64,000 nucleotides of DNA from Rhyacichthys aspro (GCA_036850595.1 CM072170.1:14352303-14416302), one strand, 5' to 3'. Shown: positions 1 through 14,500, counted from the first letter of the stretch. A program made the numbers and translations. Notes: a model not told the origin generated them from the sequence alone.

Positions 1-1384
1 TTAAAACTACATTTAATTTTAAAATCAATCAAATGTTCACGAAATATGAACATTGCTGTCGTAGAGTTCAGGTTGATTGTGTTTAGGGGCCTTCACTCTC
101 ATAGAAAACAATGTGTAATAATGAAGAACAGTAGGAAAAAAATAGTCTCGCTGTTAGGAGACCTTCAAAGACCCTGCGATTTGTGGTCTGCTAAAAAAAA
201 CAAACCAAATTAAACCTGCAAAAATACAAGCTTGTGTCGATCCTGCTGCAAATATTCAGTAAAGTTTAGTTTGACCTTCCAGGAAACTTCATGTGTCCCT
301 GAGTTGAAAAACATTTAAATGGAAGGCAGTCTTACATATGTTGTTTGTCCAATAAAAGTAAAAAAAAAACTACATTTAATACCTAGAAATTCATAGAGAC
401 ATAACGCTCCATTTGTCTATTGTATTGGTCGCTTACAATGCACGTCACCAGGCAGCTCCGTCATTTATCGTAGAGATAAATAAATCATTTTTAATTTTCT
501 ACAACAATGGCAGTAAGTTTGGTACATTTTCCGCCATTTTTCTGCGACTCCATTTCTGTATGTATTTATATGTGTCTATTGTATAAGCTTGATTGTTATA
601 ATTGTCTGTTTTCATATCGGAAGACATCGTTTTCGACCAATGTTTTTTATGCATTGAAAATGATCTTTTATTTTACCAAACAAATCCATTCAAAAAATTT
701 TTCGGACTCTTGCGGTTTCCTGTAAGAGGCGTGACTGAAGATTTCTATGCTACTAACAATTTTCCAACAGTGTCTGATATGATCTTAGATGCCCCAATGC
801 ACACTGATTTGTCACTTTGCCAGAATTGACAGAGTTAAAGGAATAAACGCGGCGTCTCTCGTTTAACCTCAGGAAGAGTGGTCGTCACCGTGGCGACAGC
901 TAATTGGGATCTCACGGAATAAAGAGTTCATTTGTCTTTCATTTTCCTGAACATCTGGCGGTTTATAAACAAATTTTACATGTTACATAAGACTAATAGA
1001 CTTAGAATAGTCATCCTTAATAAGGTGATGGAAAAAAGGAGTTATTTTAGTTAGATGCAATGTAGTTCTTTGTTATAAGCCCTAATGTTCAAGCTGCAAT
1101 ATTCAAAATATAACCATATATCATCAGGGAGGGGTTACATTAGGTAAAAATGAAGTCACATTGTTAAGCTAAAAATAAGCACCAGATGTAGCCCTTTTTT
1201 GTAAGTAACATTCCACCAAGAATCAACCAAATAAGGTCATAGTTCAGATTGGACGCAGTACACTCACCACCGCCCACACCACCCACACCAGCCAATCATG
1301 AGTGTGTTATTGGAGTTATGCCAAAGATCATTTCTCTGACAGAATATGTGTCTCGCTACACATAAAATAAAGAGTCTTGATGCT

Positions 1385-1560
1385 ATTGAGCCAAAAGAAC
1401 TCCTGGAGCGCTCCATTTAAAGCGGTTCATTTGCCGGTCTCTGTCCAGTTCCAGTCCAACAACAGACTTTGCCTTCCTGATCAGCTCGTTCAGTTTGTGA
1501 GCCTTACCAGCGGTGATTCTAGCCACAAACAGTGGACTCACTCTGTAGATTGTTAGAACA
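1385..1560 (-). mobile_element. L2-like LINE reverse-transcriptase tail (relic)
   Basis: Read on the minus strand, about 1545-1440 encodes a stretch containing KLNELIRKAKSVVGLELD. This resembles the conserved C-terminal end of fish L2-type LINE ORF2 proteins, where a leucine-rich RLNRLI..A.SVVG.ELD-like block follows the reverse transcriptase. Only this tail is visible; no catalytic domain is nearby, so the copy is 5'-truncated and dead. The clade is inferred from the motif; another LINE clade is possible. Confidence 0.5.
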
Positions 1561-4500
1561 TCTTCAAGAGCTTGTTGCTGCTTGAATCAGGCTTGTGCTT
1601 TGGACCGGGTATGGTGCATTCATGTGGTCCTTGGGAAATTGTTTTTTTGAGTTAAAAGATACATATGAACGCCTGCTCAAATCGGAACAACAGCTCGGAA
1701 ACTCGGGTAAATTGGAGTTGCCCGTGATTCCGTGTTGATGTTATTTTCAACATGGCGGAGGAGAGCAAATGTTTATGATATTTTAGTAATAGGGCTATAA
1801 GTCATTTAAAAATATTTAAAACCAACTGTTTTGAACATTAACTTGATCATTTGACAGTGAAAGTTATTTACGACTGTTTTAAACATACGTTACGTTTTCT
1901 TCTTATGTTTTGACTGGGCTACCTTTTACTAATAGGCTAATAATTGCAGCTTTTAACACATTTAAAAATAACATTAGCACATTTTTGACTCCGCGTCCAT
2001 CTTCCTTGTGGTTATGGTTTAGAACGTTCCCACTTTCTGAGCTGAAATCATGTGAACACTCGGAAAAAAGAATTCTTAACTTGGATACTCTGAATGCACC
2101 ATTAGCATAGAGCTTGTGGTAGTCTTGTACAAAACAACGCTGTTACCATGGCATCCCATTGTAACCTCGAACATATCACAGGCTTTAACCATCTCTTGTA
2201 CCGTTTCAAGCATGAATCTATTCTAAAATGGGAACCAGGCAATTAAAATGAACACTTGGCTTATATTGAAAGCTAACTATGATTACTTGTCCTTTCACTC
2301 ACCAAACCAATAGAAAAAAGATCTTCTCTTTCCATTTGTTTCGACATGCTTGGCAGGGTTTCTTGTGCACACACCAAGAAACCCATTCTTATCTACTTTA
2401 GCATTTGTTTCACATAAAAGCCATTCTAATTGAAGAGCATCCACATTATTGTCTCTTCTGTGTCTTCATTTCTTTGCTTCAAGCTCATGCTAAAGCTAAC
2501 CAGCAGGTAGCAACATCCTAAACACGACACGGTATTAAGAGGACCATCGGTGTGGAATAAAAAGGATTTTCACTGTGATTAATTACATTTTAATGAAAAT
2601 CCTGCGTAATGTTTTTTTTTAGCTCGCGAGGGGGTGTCATTCTGTGCAGCACGTAATTAGTTTTGAAATAACCACATACAACAGAATATAGTTTTTCAAT
2701 ACCTCATTTGCGTCATTTTAAAAACTGCAATAGAGTACTTGTCTTGTCGGAACTTGTCTTAAAACACTTTTTGTTTTGTATCCAACAGAGAGTTACATTC
2801 ACATAAGACAATATTTTTTCATGTCCCATTTCATTTCCATACCATTTCTAATGCAATATTTTCCGCAGAAAAGGGTTGAGTTTCCAATAATTCACGTTTT
2901 ACATCACGCTAATGGTTTTTTAGGCAGTTACCGCGAACACTTGAATTCTAATAAAAGACGACTAAGGTAAATTTCCATTGTTTTCCAGCAGGATCTGTTC
3001 TTGGAAAGCTCAGTGTGTTTCCGTGTCCAAGAAAAGCCTGAGTGTCAGTGTCACCATGACAGGGGATCTAGTGAACCCGAGACATCCCTGTTGTAGATAG
3101 CACTCACACTGCTCTGATAATAGACCTATTGATCCAAGCTTGGATTTGTGTCTTTTTTTTTTTCTTCTTCTTCTTTCTGCCAGACACTCCACTCTAATTG
3201 CAGTAGAGCAGTTCGTCGTGAGTGACAGGTTGACAGCTAGACCTGAGACTATCTATATATTGTCTCAAATGAATTGGTGCCATTTAAGAGATGCCTGTTC
3301 ATTCAAAGCTGGGTATTTTTCCCAAATGGCAGTCTTAAAAAGCAATATGAGTCGCACGACTGATCTCATGACTTCTGAATGAAATGACCTACTTTCACGT
3401 GAAGAAGACAGCGGGTCACTCATTCCCATCATCGACCCACTGTCTCATGCTCTTATAGTGTTTTTTTCTGGTGTCATACGGTGATGGAGTGTGTTATGGC
3501 AAAATGATGCAATGGACACACTGGCTTCACGATGACTGTAAAGAGTATTTTTGCTCTTGATCTAAAAGTCATGAGATTATCGAGTTCTTCTCATGTGGTA
3601 CCGAAAATATATACAGAGAAAAATATGCATCCTTTACAAGATTTTCACCAGGTGCCTTTTGTATTTCAACCGTTAGTATCATAGTTTTCAGTTCAACTGT
3701 CAGTCCTCGTACTATTATTTCTAAAAATAGGATTGTTAGACAATAATCCTTTCCGTCAACAGCTGTTAAATTTGTAAATGTAGAATTTTAGGCTGGTGTT
3801 ATTGGATAAAGTCAAAAAATCTTGAAGAATTGGCTTGGCCTGATTGATATACTCCCTTTTTCAGATAAAAAAGCATTTTTTGTGAAAAAATCAGACTTAC
3901 AAAACCTATCCAGAAAATTCTTTGAAAGGTTGAAAAGGCCATTTCATTTCACTCAAAGTTATGATTAAAGTTAATAAAAAAAGAGTCTTTGCAGCAGTCA
4001 AATGATCAAAACCCAGTATTTTAACAGTAGACTTTTTGGGTCGCTGTATTTGGCAACTCAACACCACCTAATTACAAATCAAAAGAGTCCACTAATCAAC
4101 CTTTTTACTTAAAGCATCTACATCTGAACAGCATAACCTGTCTTTGAAAAGGCAAAGATATTCAAGGATATCTTCCCTTTGCCAACCTACACATTGCTGT
4201 TAAAGTGACAGGTTATTATAATGTGAAACTGTGACCATGAAAAATAAATGCTTGCAAAATAACCTTTCTAATTGAATTGAGACCTCAGTACAATGGAAAA
4301 TCAGTGTGGTGATGAAACATTGTTAACCTATATCAGTTTAAGTAGGTGTATACGTATGCAACGGAGTTATTGCAACTATTTGATTTGTTTTGTCTTTTAA
4401 ACTCAAATCTAAAGGTTGTATTTCAGAAAACAATTGTGAGGCAATTAGTCAATGAGATTATCAAGTACTTCTCATGTAATACCTTGATTAGCTGTTTTCT

Positions 4501-5639
4501 TATCAACAGATTTTTTTATTGTCATTAAAAAAATCGTTGTTTCAAACAAAGATTTAGGTGCCCTACATGTCTGTTTTAAAAACCAATGCATTTTAAACCA
4601 TCTACTGTACATTTCTAGACAGCGTTTCAAAAAAGCAAAGATCGAGGGTCTCCACACTGAACTCTAAATGTATTTTTTCCTCAGGCCACTGCCAAACGCA
4701 TTGAGTCTGTGAGTTTGACATTACATGAAGAAATTCGCCACTGACCATCTTGGAAACGCCATGTTCATCAGTGGAGTTTTTTTTTTTAAATTCATTCTCA
4801 AAAGGTCACTTCACGTCATAGCTCGGCTAACCAGTCGGATACCGTGCTCATCCTTGATAAGAAAATGTTATGAGGCACCCTAAGTACCACATGTAATTGT
4901 CCCCGAAGAATGTTTTTTGTTTCTAATTTCATTCAAGGGTCAGTACGAAGACGTCAGGCTAAATTAATTGGTCCAATGACTCATAAAGAGAGAGTGGAGT
5001 TACTTTACGTCAAAAGGAAACTCCAGGTCGCCTTGTCAATTAGTGCCTTGACAACAGATCTCATGTGGTGGCAATCAAATCCTCACCAAGGCGCCTGGCT
5101 CTGATTCAGCAGCAATTAGTCATATAGTTGATTTCCCACTCCCTTATTTTAACAACATGGAACACAGGTATTTTATGTTAGTTGTTTATGTATTGTTGTA
5201 AAGTTATGTGTGTGTTTTATTTCTATTGTTAAAGTAATAGAATTTGGTTTAATATAACTATATACTCACAAAGCATGTAATGTATCGATTGTTTTTAGGT
5301 CAGCAAAAGCCTATTAATTTTCAATGGACCCAAAAACAACTGTGCTTAAACAAATTGGTTTTGGAACATGACAGCTGGCTGACTACATAGGTTTCATGTC
5401 AATTAAATTAAAAAAAATGTATATATTTTTATTAAAGGAACAATTTATGCCACAAATGTTCAAGGCTACATGCTAATACCATGCCTTTAATTACTGGTTT
5501 TACTGTAGTTTGGGCCCTCTTTAAAATAAATGGGAAAAAAACAGTTTTTGATGCCATTATTTGCAAAAGGGTCTATATTGGCTGAAAGTGTAATAGTGAA
5601 TGTGGAAAAGAATAACTCATAGCATTACAGCTGTGGCCA

Positions 5640-5870
5640 TTGATGATTATTTGTGATTTTGGACCCTTTGAAACTCTTTGTAGTTTGAGTAATGACCCTA
5701 TAAGGCCACTGTAGTCTAAATATTTTTCCTCCAAAGATGCTGTTGTTTGAGATGAGGCCCTAAGTGGCCGCTGTAGTTTTGGTTTTGACCACATAAGGCC
5801 GCTGAAGTTTGATGTTTGACCCTCTGAGGCTATGGTTTTATCCCTGTAATTTTATCCCTGTAAGGCAGCT
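5640..5870 (+). repeat. Diverged copies of the 31-bp minisatellite unit
   Basis: Several degenerate copies of a unit reading roughly 'ggccgctgtagtttgag' then 'ttttgaccctctga' are arranged at irregular spacing. They match the regular array at 7832-8039, about 2.2 kb downstream. The copies differ by small indels and substitutions, consistent with an older or decayed part of the same array. The short minus-strand open frame across this patch is a by-product of the repeat. Confidence 0.65.
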
Positions 5871-7524
5871 TTAGTGAGAACATCAATATTCAAAACAAAA
5901 CTGAAATCTCCAATCACTTATTTTTTGTGTCCTTACACCATACGAAATCAAGGCCATACATTTTAACAGATCTGCAGGTAAAATTTAAAAAGTGGCTAAA
6001 ATTTCAACAAAAGTAGTTTAAGGAACAATAAGGACAGGTCAAGCAAGGAAAGGATTAGTAATAGTAATAGTATTGTGCTTAAGTGCCTTATACACAAGAT
6101 AATTAGCAGTACGCTTAAAACACGGTCTTGACTGAATTAAGCTATTTATTTAAAAAAAAAAAAAAAGCATATGAGTGTGAAGATTCCAAGTCGCGAAAAG
6201 CTGTCAAGTAACAGCTGTTGATGGACAGCATTACACTTCTATCAGATTAATACTGCTTTGATAAAAAGATTTTTTAGATGACAAATGTGCACGGATAAAC
6301 AATAAATATAATGGTAATAGTAAGAAAAATGTAAGAAATCCCATGAGTCAGTCTCGTGGTCACAAAAATCCCAGTTTAGAGAAGCAGACCTGAGTAATAC
6401 CACAGACTTAACTAAAATTTAACTTTAAACACTAACATTTAACCACTCTACTACTCCAAGATCCATTTAAATGTGGGGTCTATAAAGGACATTCTACAAA
6501 AGTTGAAAAGAAATGGCTCAAACTTTGGTTCAGCAACACATTGAGGAGCTTGTACTGGGTTGTGAGGTTGTATCAATGAGAAACAAAATAAATAGCAGTC
6601 ATGAAATAGAAAAATGTACATTTATACCATGCCGTATCTTTCTCAACTTCACAGATCACACACATTAACCACAAACATTAGCACAGGAAATCATGTCGTT
6701 AAATGTTCATTTGTCAATCTGTTCAATTAGTTTCTAGCACCGCTAACACTTTATTTTTAAATGTGTGTGTAAAGGTTATTATAGGGTGCGTGCAGGAGTC
6801 AATGTAGAGGCTGATGCTCCATTGAGCATTCAGTGTGAAATGGGATATAAAAGGTGACAAGGCAGAGATTAGTGCCAGTGAGAATGTTCATCTGCCAGTT
6901 CTCAGGAGATAGAGGAGAATGCACCTATGTTAAAGCCTTCTTCCTCAAGTCAAAATACAACTAAAAACCAAAACAAATCTTATTTTTCAATGTGGGTTTT
7001 CTCCCAGCGTATTCTCTGTTTAGACGTGTGTATAGGTTGCCCATAGTTAATGAATATTAGAGTGAAAGTCTGCTACATCACTATCTACGCTAAACACTGT
7101 ATTTGGAGTGAACTTTCCAAACTTCGAGATAAACAAAAAGTAGGAAAAAAAAATGTGTTTCAGATTAAGATGATTGCAGATTTACTGATGCTTTGTGCCC
7201 TTTTGATAATGAAAACGTACCCATACTACATACATACCCCTACAGTACACCTCCAGAGGAAACAAGTCAGTGGTCACAAGATTTTCTGCTTCAATGTTCA
7301 AGATAAAATGAGCGCGAAGGTTGTGAACTGTGGCATTTGAAGTTAGTTGGCATTTTTAGGCAATAAACTAATATCGATAGCCCATTGTAGTTATGACCCA
7401 GCAGATGTTTTCACTACGATCAGTTTTGCGTACAAAAGGACACGACTTAGGTAACTGCCAAACTAAATGGACCCAAATGAATACAATAAAACGAAACATT
7501 GGTCCTGACCCTGGTTTTCATTTC

Positions 7525-7680
7525 TATGTGAAAAGGCTCTAAATTGCTCACAGTGAATAAGTGTGAGCCCTGCAATTAACTGGCCATTGTACTGCTGTAA
7601 TCACTTCTCCACTATAGCAGCTGGGACCGGCTCCTGCACCCCACGACCCTGGATAAATGGTAGAAATTGAATGAAGGAAT
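7525..7680 (+). repeat. Fish tRNA-SINE-like interspersed repeat, 3' part
   Basis: The text runs from a block like 'ctctaaattgctcacag' through 'gtgagccctgcaa' to 'gctgggaccggctcctgc', 'ccccacgaccctgg' and a 'gaatgaagg' tail. This is the end of the very common teleost repeat whose consensus carries 'gggataggctccagcccc' and 'gcgaccc'. The tRNA-like head is absent, so the copy is truncated. A second copy in the opposite orientation lies at 62550-63190. Confidence 0.55.
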
Positions 7681-7831
7681 TAATACTTGTTAGCAGCTTA
7701 ATTGAAATGAACAACAATTACATTATAAATGAACGACATGTAACTCAGTAAACACTAACTTGTTAACTCATAATACAGAGCTTAAAATGTATTCATGTTT
7801 AATGGCCTCTTAACATGACAGAGGACAAAGG

Positions 7832-8039
7832 GTTCTGTAGTTGTAGTTTTGACCCTCTGAGGCTGCTGTAGTTTGAGTTTTGACCCTCTAAAGCCGCTGT
7901 AGTTTGAGTTTTGACCCTCTGAGGCTGCTGTAGTTTGAGTTTTGACCCTCTGAAGCCGCTGTAGTTTGAGTTTTGACCCTCTGAGGCTGCTGTAGTTTGA
8001 GTTTTGACCCTTTAAAGCTTCTGCAGTTTGAGTTTTGAC
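7832..8039 (+). repeat. 31-bp minisatellite array, about 6.7 copies
   Basis: Tandem copies of a 31-base unit built around 'ctgtagtttgagttttgacc'. The spacing of the shared core is exactly 31 between successive copies, for example from 7866 to 7897 to 7928. Units alternate between a GGCTG and an AGCCG start, which suggests a higher-order two-unit (62-bp) period. The array lies inside KCNK13 intron 1. Confidence 0.9.
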
Positions 8040-10746
8040 AGATCTACTAAAGAGTTCATCATCATTATTTCTAAAGGGCCTCAGGGAAGTTCACTGCATG
8101 GACACAGGTGAGTGTTTTAATGACAGGTAGACTGATTTACCATAGTTTGCGACTCACAAAATCAGCAAAGGGCGTCAAAATCTTACTCCAAAAGAAATGA
8201 TATCTTAACTGTTTGTGTCTGGCTTTTGCCAAATCAGGTTCAGGAGGAAACAGCTCTGTGCACTGAACAAGATCACTGCAGACATTAATGATATTTCTCA
8301 CTTATGTTCCCCAAATGTCCACAGTCTGGCTGAACTTAATCGAAAAGTCACACTCAACTGTGAGGCTTCTCCATAGCTTTGTCGAACAGATAATATCCAA
8401 CTTGACTTCCTAGATTTTTCTGTTTGGAGCATGGAGCTAACCCACTGTAGGATGCGTTGTGTATTTCCTAATTTGTCCGCACATGTCCTGTGGACTACAC
8501 TTCTGCGCACTACACTGTCACACAGCTGCTCTTAGTTTCAGTTGATGTGACAAAACATTTTTTTGCGTAGCTTCACTTAGCGTCATTGAAATGATCTGTT
8601 CAGCCCCAAACTCTGCGCGGCTTTATTAAATATGCCACTAAAAAGGCCACACTATTGCAAATTAGCATCCCAGGTATAATTGAACAGCTTAGTAGATGTG
8701 GCCCAGAACATGCTACATCAAAGCAAATGTGGATGACAACTGGGATTTTTAACATAATTCATCAAACAGGCCCATGCACATTATACAGTGGCATTAACCT
8801 CCACTTTGACTTTATACTTTACTTCAACAACTAAGGGATATTGTTAGGAAGGGGCACATCATATATGAAACATTTCTTTATAATTTTACAACCCATGTTT
8901 ATTGTTTTATTTGAATGTAAAACTTGAATGGTGTGAATAATTCATTATTATACAATGATTATTGTACCCAGAGCATGCCCAGAGCAGCTACTATAAGCGA
9001 CTTCTAAAAGGACAGGAGGCATAAAATGAATGAATGATCTCTTTTAGTTGCCAGACAACAGTAGAGCAATGCCAGTGTTAGTGTATTGAATACTTGAGTT
9101 GTTGAAGTGAGTGTTAAGGACAAAGAATGAGACTTCTATCGCTAATAGCAACCCAGCTGAGAGCGACCTTAGGCTTTAGGTAAATCTGATCTACTCGTAG
9201 TGACTCTATTTGATTTATTTGCCTGGCAACCACATTTGAAATTCTGTGTTAAAGACTATTTTTTCTTTTTAAGGACAAAGGAAAACATACAATTTTCATT
9301 TTGTCAAGGATCATCTGAGTCAAACAGACATCAGTTTCTCAGTCAGCATAAAAATAAAACTAGGGACATGAAAAAAAAAAAAAAAATTTCACATTGGAAA
9401 CATTCGACTGCATAAAAGCGAAATGCCAAACCATTAAAGATAACATTTATGAGCACAAGTGCATTAAGAGGAGCAGAGGTACTGCTGAAAGCTGCTCTAT
9501 GTCCGGTAACCAAGCTAATTTAGCTGTAATTTGTCCATCCTGGTGGAAAATAGTTCCTGACATCCTAGAACAGCAGGGACATAGTTCAAAAACATACAAG
9601 CAATCATCAGCCTTTGACTGAGCAGAATAATGTTTACATCTGACGTCCATCTGTTGCTACTTGACCCAAATCAATGTAAGGGGGGTCTAGTGTTACTATT
9701 TGCAGACATTGGGATAATGTCAGTAACTAAATAAATAACTAAATTGACAATCTTGAGCTATTGCATTTCATTTCGCTTCCATTTTCTCTATTGATGTTTT
9801 TCTTTTTTCTTTGCGCTGTTCTCTGTATAAGCAGGTGATCCACTGCTAAAACAGACATGTTCTATGTATTAGTGGTACTCATTGTTGACATTGTGTCCCC
9901 TTGCAATTTTAAGGTTCTATCTGACATTTTTGTCTGGATTGAGTAACTGATATATTCTTATTCTTGGGTAAGCTATTAACATTATAGGAAGTATATTTTA
10001 AAGTTTTATGCATTTTTTTTTTACTTTTTATTTCAAAGAAAGATCTACATGTGACTGTGGCTTATTAATACCCTTCTGGGTCCGTGGACATTTATTTGTG
10101 TTTTTGGAATTTTATTTTTGTATAACTTTGCCTGTGTTGATGCAAATGGCATAAAATTTGGCCAAGTTGTATATTTTGGGGTGTATTATTCTCTCTCCGT
10201 TGATTTTTAATTTTTCAACTAAATAGAGCAATCTGTGACCTTACAGCATTTTTTGTGCCATTGACTACAGTTCAAAATGCAATTTTCAATACAGTTCCCT
10301 GGTGTTGAATTCCCTTAATGTTTCTGTCACAACCTTTACATTTTTTTGTGTGTGTGTGTGTCCTAAGGACCGAGATGGAGCAATGTATTTACAAATGACT
10401 TTGAACAAAAAATAAAAATTCAGAATCAGAATTACCCCCAAAAAATTACAATTTGCATATATGGGCTGGAGGAAAAAAAATGACTTTAATTGCTAAAACT
10501 GACATTTGAGGGGTGAAAATTTCAGATAATTTATAAATGTTTTGGATGTATGGTGACGACTGAAGTTAATAATAGCATTCATTAAAAAAAAATTGGGAAA
10601 AACATGTTGACACAATATTTCTATGGCAATCTTTAAAAGACAAAACAACTGAAAATTGTAATAAATCCAAGCAATGGTGCACTAAAGTTGATTAGAAAAA
10701 GCCATGTGTAATTTCTTCCATTTCATTTGAGTTTTGTGTATTCTAG

Positions 10747-11510
10747 GGTTTGGGATGACCACTCCTGCCACCATCGGAGGAAAAGTCTTCCTGATGTTCT
10801 ACGGTCTACTGGGCTGCGCCGCCACCATCTTGTTCTTCAACCTCTTTCTGGAGCGGGTCATCACTGTTATCGCCGTCGTCCTCAAGTCTTGCCACAAGCG
10901 GCGCCACAACAAAGTCGCCTTGCCTCAGAATGGCGGTCGCTCCTCCGAGGAAGGCAGAGGTGGAGCTAAAGTTGAGGACTTATCTGGCTGGAAGCCCTCC
11001 GTTTACTGTGTGATGCTAATTCTGGGTGCGGCGGCCATTTTGGTGTCCTGCTGTGCCTCTCTTATGTACTCAGCTGCAGAAGGGTGGGGATACCTGGACT
11101 CACTGTACTTCTGCTTTGTGGCCTTCAGCACTATTGGCTTTGGGGATATGGTGAGCAGTCAGCGGACGGTTTACGAGGGTCTCCCCACTGCCGCCTACAG
11201 AGTGGGCAACTTCTTCTTCATCCTCACCGGAGTCTGCTGTATCTACTCACTCTTCAATGTCATCTCTATAGTCATCAAGCAGGTTCTTAACTGGCTGCTG
11301 CGGCGACTGGAAGCACCCTGTCGCTGCTGTCTTCCCAGAAGGGGGCACCCGCACAGGCATCCCCGACGTAACGTGGTTGCCCCGGGACACCTGAGGACCC
11401 GTAGAGATCCCTCTATTGAAACAGACGTCGTCAATGAGAGCGAAACAGACCCTGGGCGCAGGATGTCTGGGGAAATGATCTCGATGAGGGACTTTCTCGC
11501 AGCCAATAAG
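10747..11510 (+). CDS. KCNK13: KCNK13 exon 2
   Basis: The exon starts after AG at 10745-10746. The first codon is split 1+2 with exon 1, giving G-F-G of pore filter 1. It ends AAT AAG before the donor gtgaga at 11511, a phase-0 junction. If intron 2 were retained, the frame would run on to a stop at 11601-11603 and give a tail unlike the family. Confidence 0.93.
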
Positions 11511-14500
11511 GTGAGAACCCTGTGTCACTTTTTTATATCATATTTTTATAGAGAGCCTGAGTCATGCTTCTTCATGGGGCCCAAATTGGAAAAAACTAAA
11601 TGAGTGGCAATAGGGAGCAGTAAACTATTGATTCTCTTTATGTCATGCTGTCTTTTTCGCAACAAAAAAAAAAAGCCATACCTTTGAAAAGTCAACAAAA
11701 CAATTAATATTGCCTAGTCATACTCTGTGAACTGCAGTTGTCACTTACATTAGACATCGCCAGGAGAAGTGGTATGGTACAATACAGGTTGGGTCAGAAT
11801 GGCATAGATTTGTACGGGTAAATCCTAAAGAGGTTACTATGGGTGTAAGACAACAGCTGCATAAAAAGTGACGTCAAACAAGTGCAACAAAAATTATGAA
11901 ATGTATTTGTGCACTTTGGATGTGTTGCCTATAATTAATAGAAAGAAGAGAGTACATCCATTGTGTGTAGCAATGCAAAAGGCTAGAGGTATAGCAGTAT
12001 ACTCTTTCTGGATTATTCACAGCTTTCTGAACATACATTTCAAAGGGCTGTGTCAGTTCTCACTGTTTAATGTTAAAAGTTCTGCTCGACTTTAATGAAA
12101 TGTAGACAATAACTGCCATCCATTAATTCAAGAGCAAGAGCTGCACAACATTTGACATGCTTTCTCTTGAAATAAGACAGAAGGCCAAGGGGTTCCCAAA
12201 GCAGTTCTTTACTGTATACTTTGGAAGGACACTCGGCGATGGAAACTTACCCATACTGACCCAACCTGTACCATACTGTTCCAGTGGAAAGAGCACAAGG
12301 CAGCGATAAGTACAAACAAGCTACAGAGAGTAAAAGGCTTCTGCGCATATACATACCGACCAACATGTCCACACCAAAAATAACTTGAACTTGAAAAGCT
12401 GGTTGATAGCCCAAACCAAACAATAGTTGATTCATCTTTGCAAACCACAACATCATATGGTTTTTTTATCCTGATTGAACTGCTGTTTTTAACCAAATTT
12501 TGATTTAAAAAATGGCCTTATTTACTAACTCTCCTGTTTACATTCACATGTTGGTCGTTGTTTCTCGTACAAAATTTAACGTCCTCTTATCATCTCCTGT
12601 TTACGTTCACTGTGCATCGAACGGCGTCTTCGGTTGATGACGTACAGCTGTAAAATGTGTGACTCTGGCTCTCTATATCATGAAATGTGTGATTACAAGC
12701 AGCTTATGTATCATTCATTGCTGATTTGATTGCATTTTCCCATCAGAGCCTGCAGAACCTCATCCAATAAGCTGGTTTCCCTGTAGTGTTGCTGCGCTGT
12801 TATTAGCTCGGTACTCTCAGTTGGCCTCTTAAGCTCAATTGGATTTTCAACGCTACATAATAATGTTCCCACGTGAAACTCAATGGTGAACATCAACATA
12901 AGCCACCAGTGCTCGTAAGTTGTGCAGTGACCACATTAGATCTGATGGCACTCTCCAAATTGTCATTTACACCGAACATGTTAGCATTGCGGTCCATGAA
13001 ACGTCTATCTTACACAAGAAACTCAAAAACTAATTTTTTAATGTATTACAGGCCTTTGATTTGGTTTAGGAAGTTGTACTATTAGTGTGATGGGAGAATA
13101 AAGCCTAAATCAGTTAAAATAATCACATTTTCTCTCCCTTTTCTATTTCTACAGCCAATACATGAAGCACCTGCCTTCAAAAAACTTTCCATTTACATTT
13201 AACAAAATTGCATCAGTTTAATGTTGAAAGTCTCTAACCAATCGAATGTCTTTTTAAAGAAATGGACATACTTGAACTACATACATGGCCAAATACTGCT
13301 GCAATTGGACTGGTGCATGCTTCGGAGAGTCTGATAAACAGTAGAAGCGACAAAAACTTTCAAAACTAAATTTCGACTTCACTATTTCATATCAGCAGTG
13401 AGCAGCCTTGCAAAGTCTTACAGTCAGTGTTCACAGAGAGCTAAAGGCTGAAACAAGTCTATTCCACATCAGGTCTTAGATTTGACAAGTTTCTGCCTTA
13501 TCGCAACCACTCACAGTCAGCGCAGGATTATTTTAAAGCTGACCACATTTCTTGGTTGAATTCCTCATATGCCCAACAAAATCTTAAACTATTTGGTTTG
13601 CCTGTACTTAATTAGTGTAACACAGATAAATAACATTCAGCCTTCAGGAGCTAATCTACAGTTTCCTATCCATTTTTTCCTAAATTGGACCATAAACTGA
13701 TATCTGCATAGTTTGATTCAGACCTGGCTGCTCACACCGGAGGACTCTATTTCGAGACAGCAATTTACAGTAGATTCTTGTCTCGTGTCAAGGGAATAGT
13801 TTTGGCTTGCTCAAGTATGATTCTCTGTATTCTCTGGAGAGATGAAATAGTGAGGGAGCAATAACCCTCTTCCAGAAGAAAACAGTTGATTCCAAAGAGA
13901 GCAGGATTCATAGCATCTGAATGTCGTGTAGTTTTCGTAGCCTGCTATATTTTTGTACACCACATGAACTGGTACGAAACAGCTTGTACTTGTCCAGTTG
14001 AAAGTCTGTTAAATAAAGTTGACCATGTGAGCAACTATGGTAGCCCAGCAGGGACATGCTGCTGTCTATGAGCAAACCCTGCAGAAGTATGTCAAAAGAT
14101 ACGTTTGCATTAAAATTTAGAAGCAAGATCCATTTATTTATGGCATTTCCTGAACATAAACATCCTAAGACTTCAATCAATGTTAATAAACAAGAATGTG
14201 CTTCTCCTCCAGCAGTGCTCAGTTTGTCAAGTCAGTTGCATTAACTTTGATTGAGTAGGTTCTGTGGAGCTTTAAATCTATATTTTCCCAACATAAAATA
14301 ATTTTGAGCTGATTTGTAAAAAAATAAAAAATAATAATATGAGAGATAGTGGCAGTGTCAGAGTTGAGCATCTGTGTTTAGGAATATTATATGAAGCTGG
14401 TCAGTGCCACAATCTCATGGAGAATACAGTATATCACACATTTTTGTGATGAAGCAGGTAGAACACATCCAATCCAATCTGTTGTAAACGGTCCATCCAA

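Larger units (their letters stand above)
1..10746 (+). other. KCNK13: KCNK13 intron 1 (partial, 3' portion)
   Basis: This AT-rich stretch ends in a splice acceptor (pyrimidine-rich tract, then AG at 10745-10746) in front of KCNK13 exon 2. The missing exon 1 should encode the N terminus, TM1, the extracellular cap and the start of the first pore loop. I looked for a coding block ending in the first-pore residues before GFG and found none, so exon 1 must lie upstream of base 1. All open frames here are short and resemble nothing I know. The stretch holds an L2-like LINE fragment, two related minisatellite patches and a SINE-like repeat, listed separately. The rest shows no recognisable structure. 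Confidence 0.75.

Noticed and set aside
11247..11528. Two minus-strand frames over KCNK13 exon 2
   Set aside because: Antisense shadows of the GC-rich coding exon.
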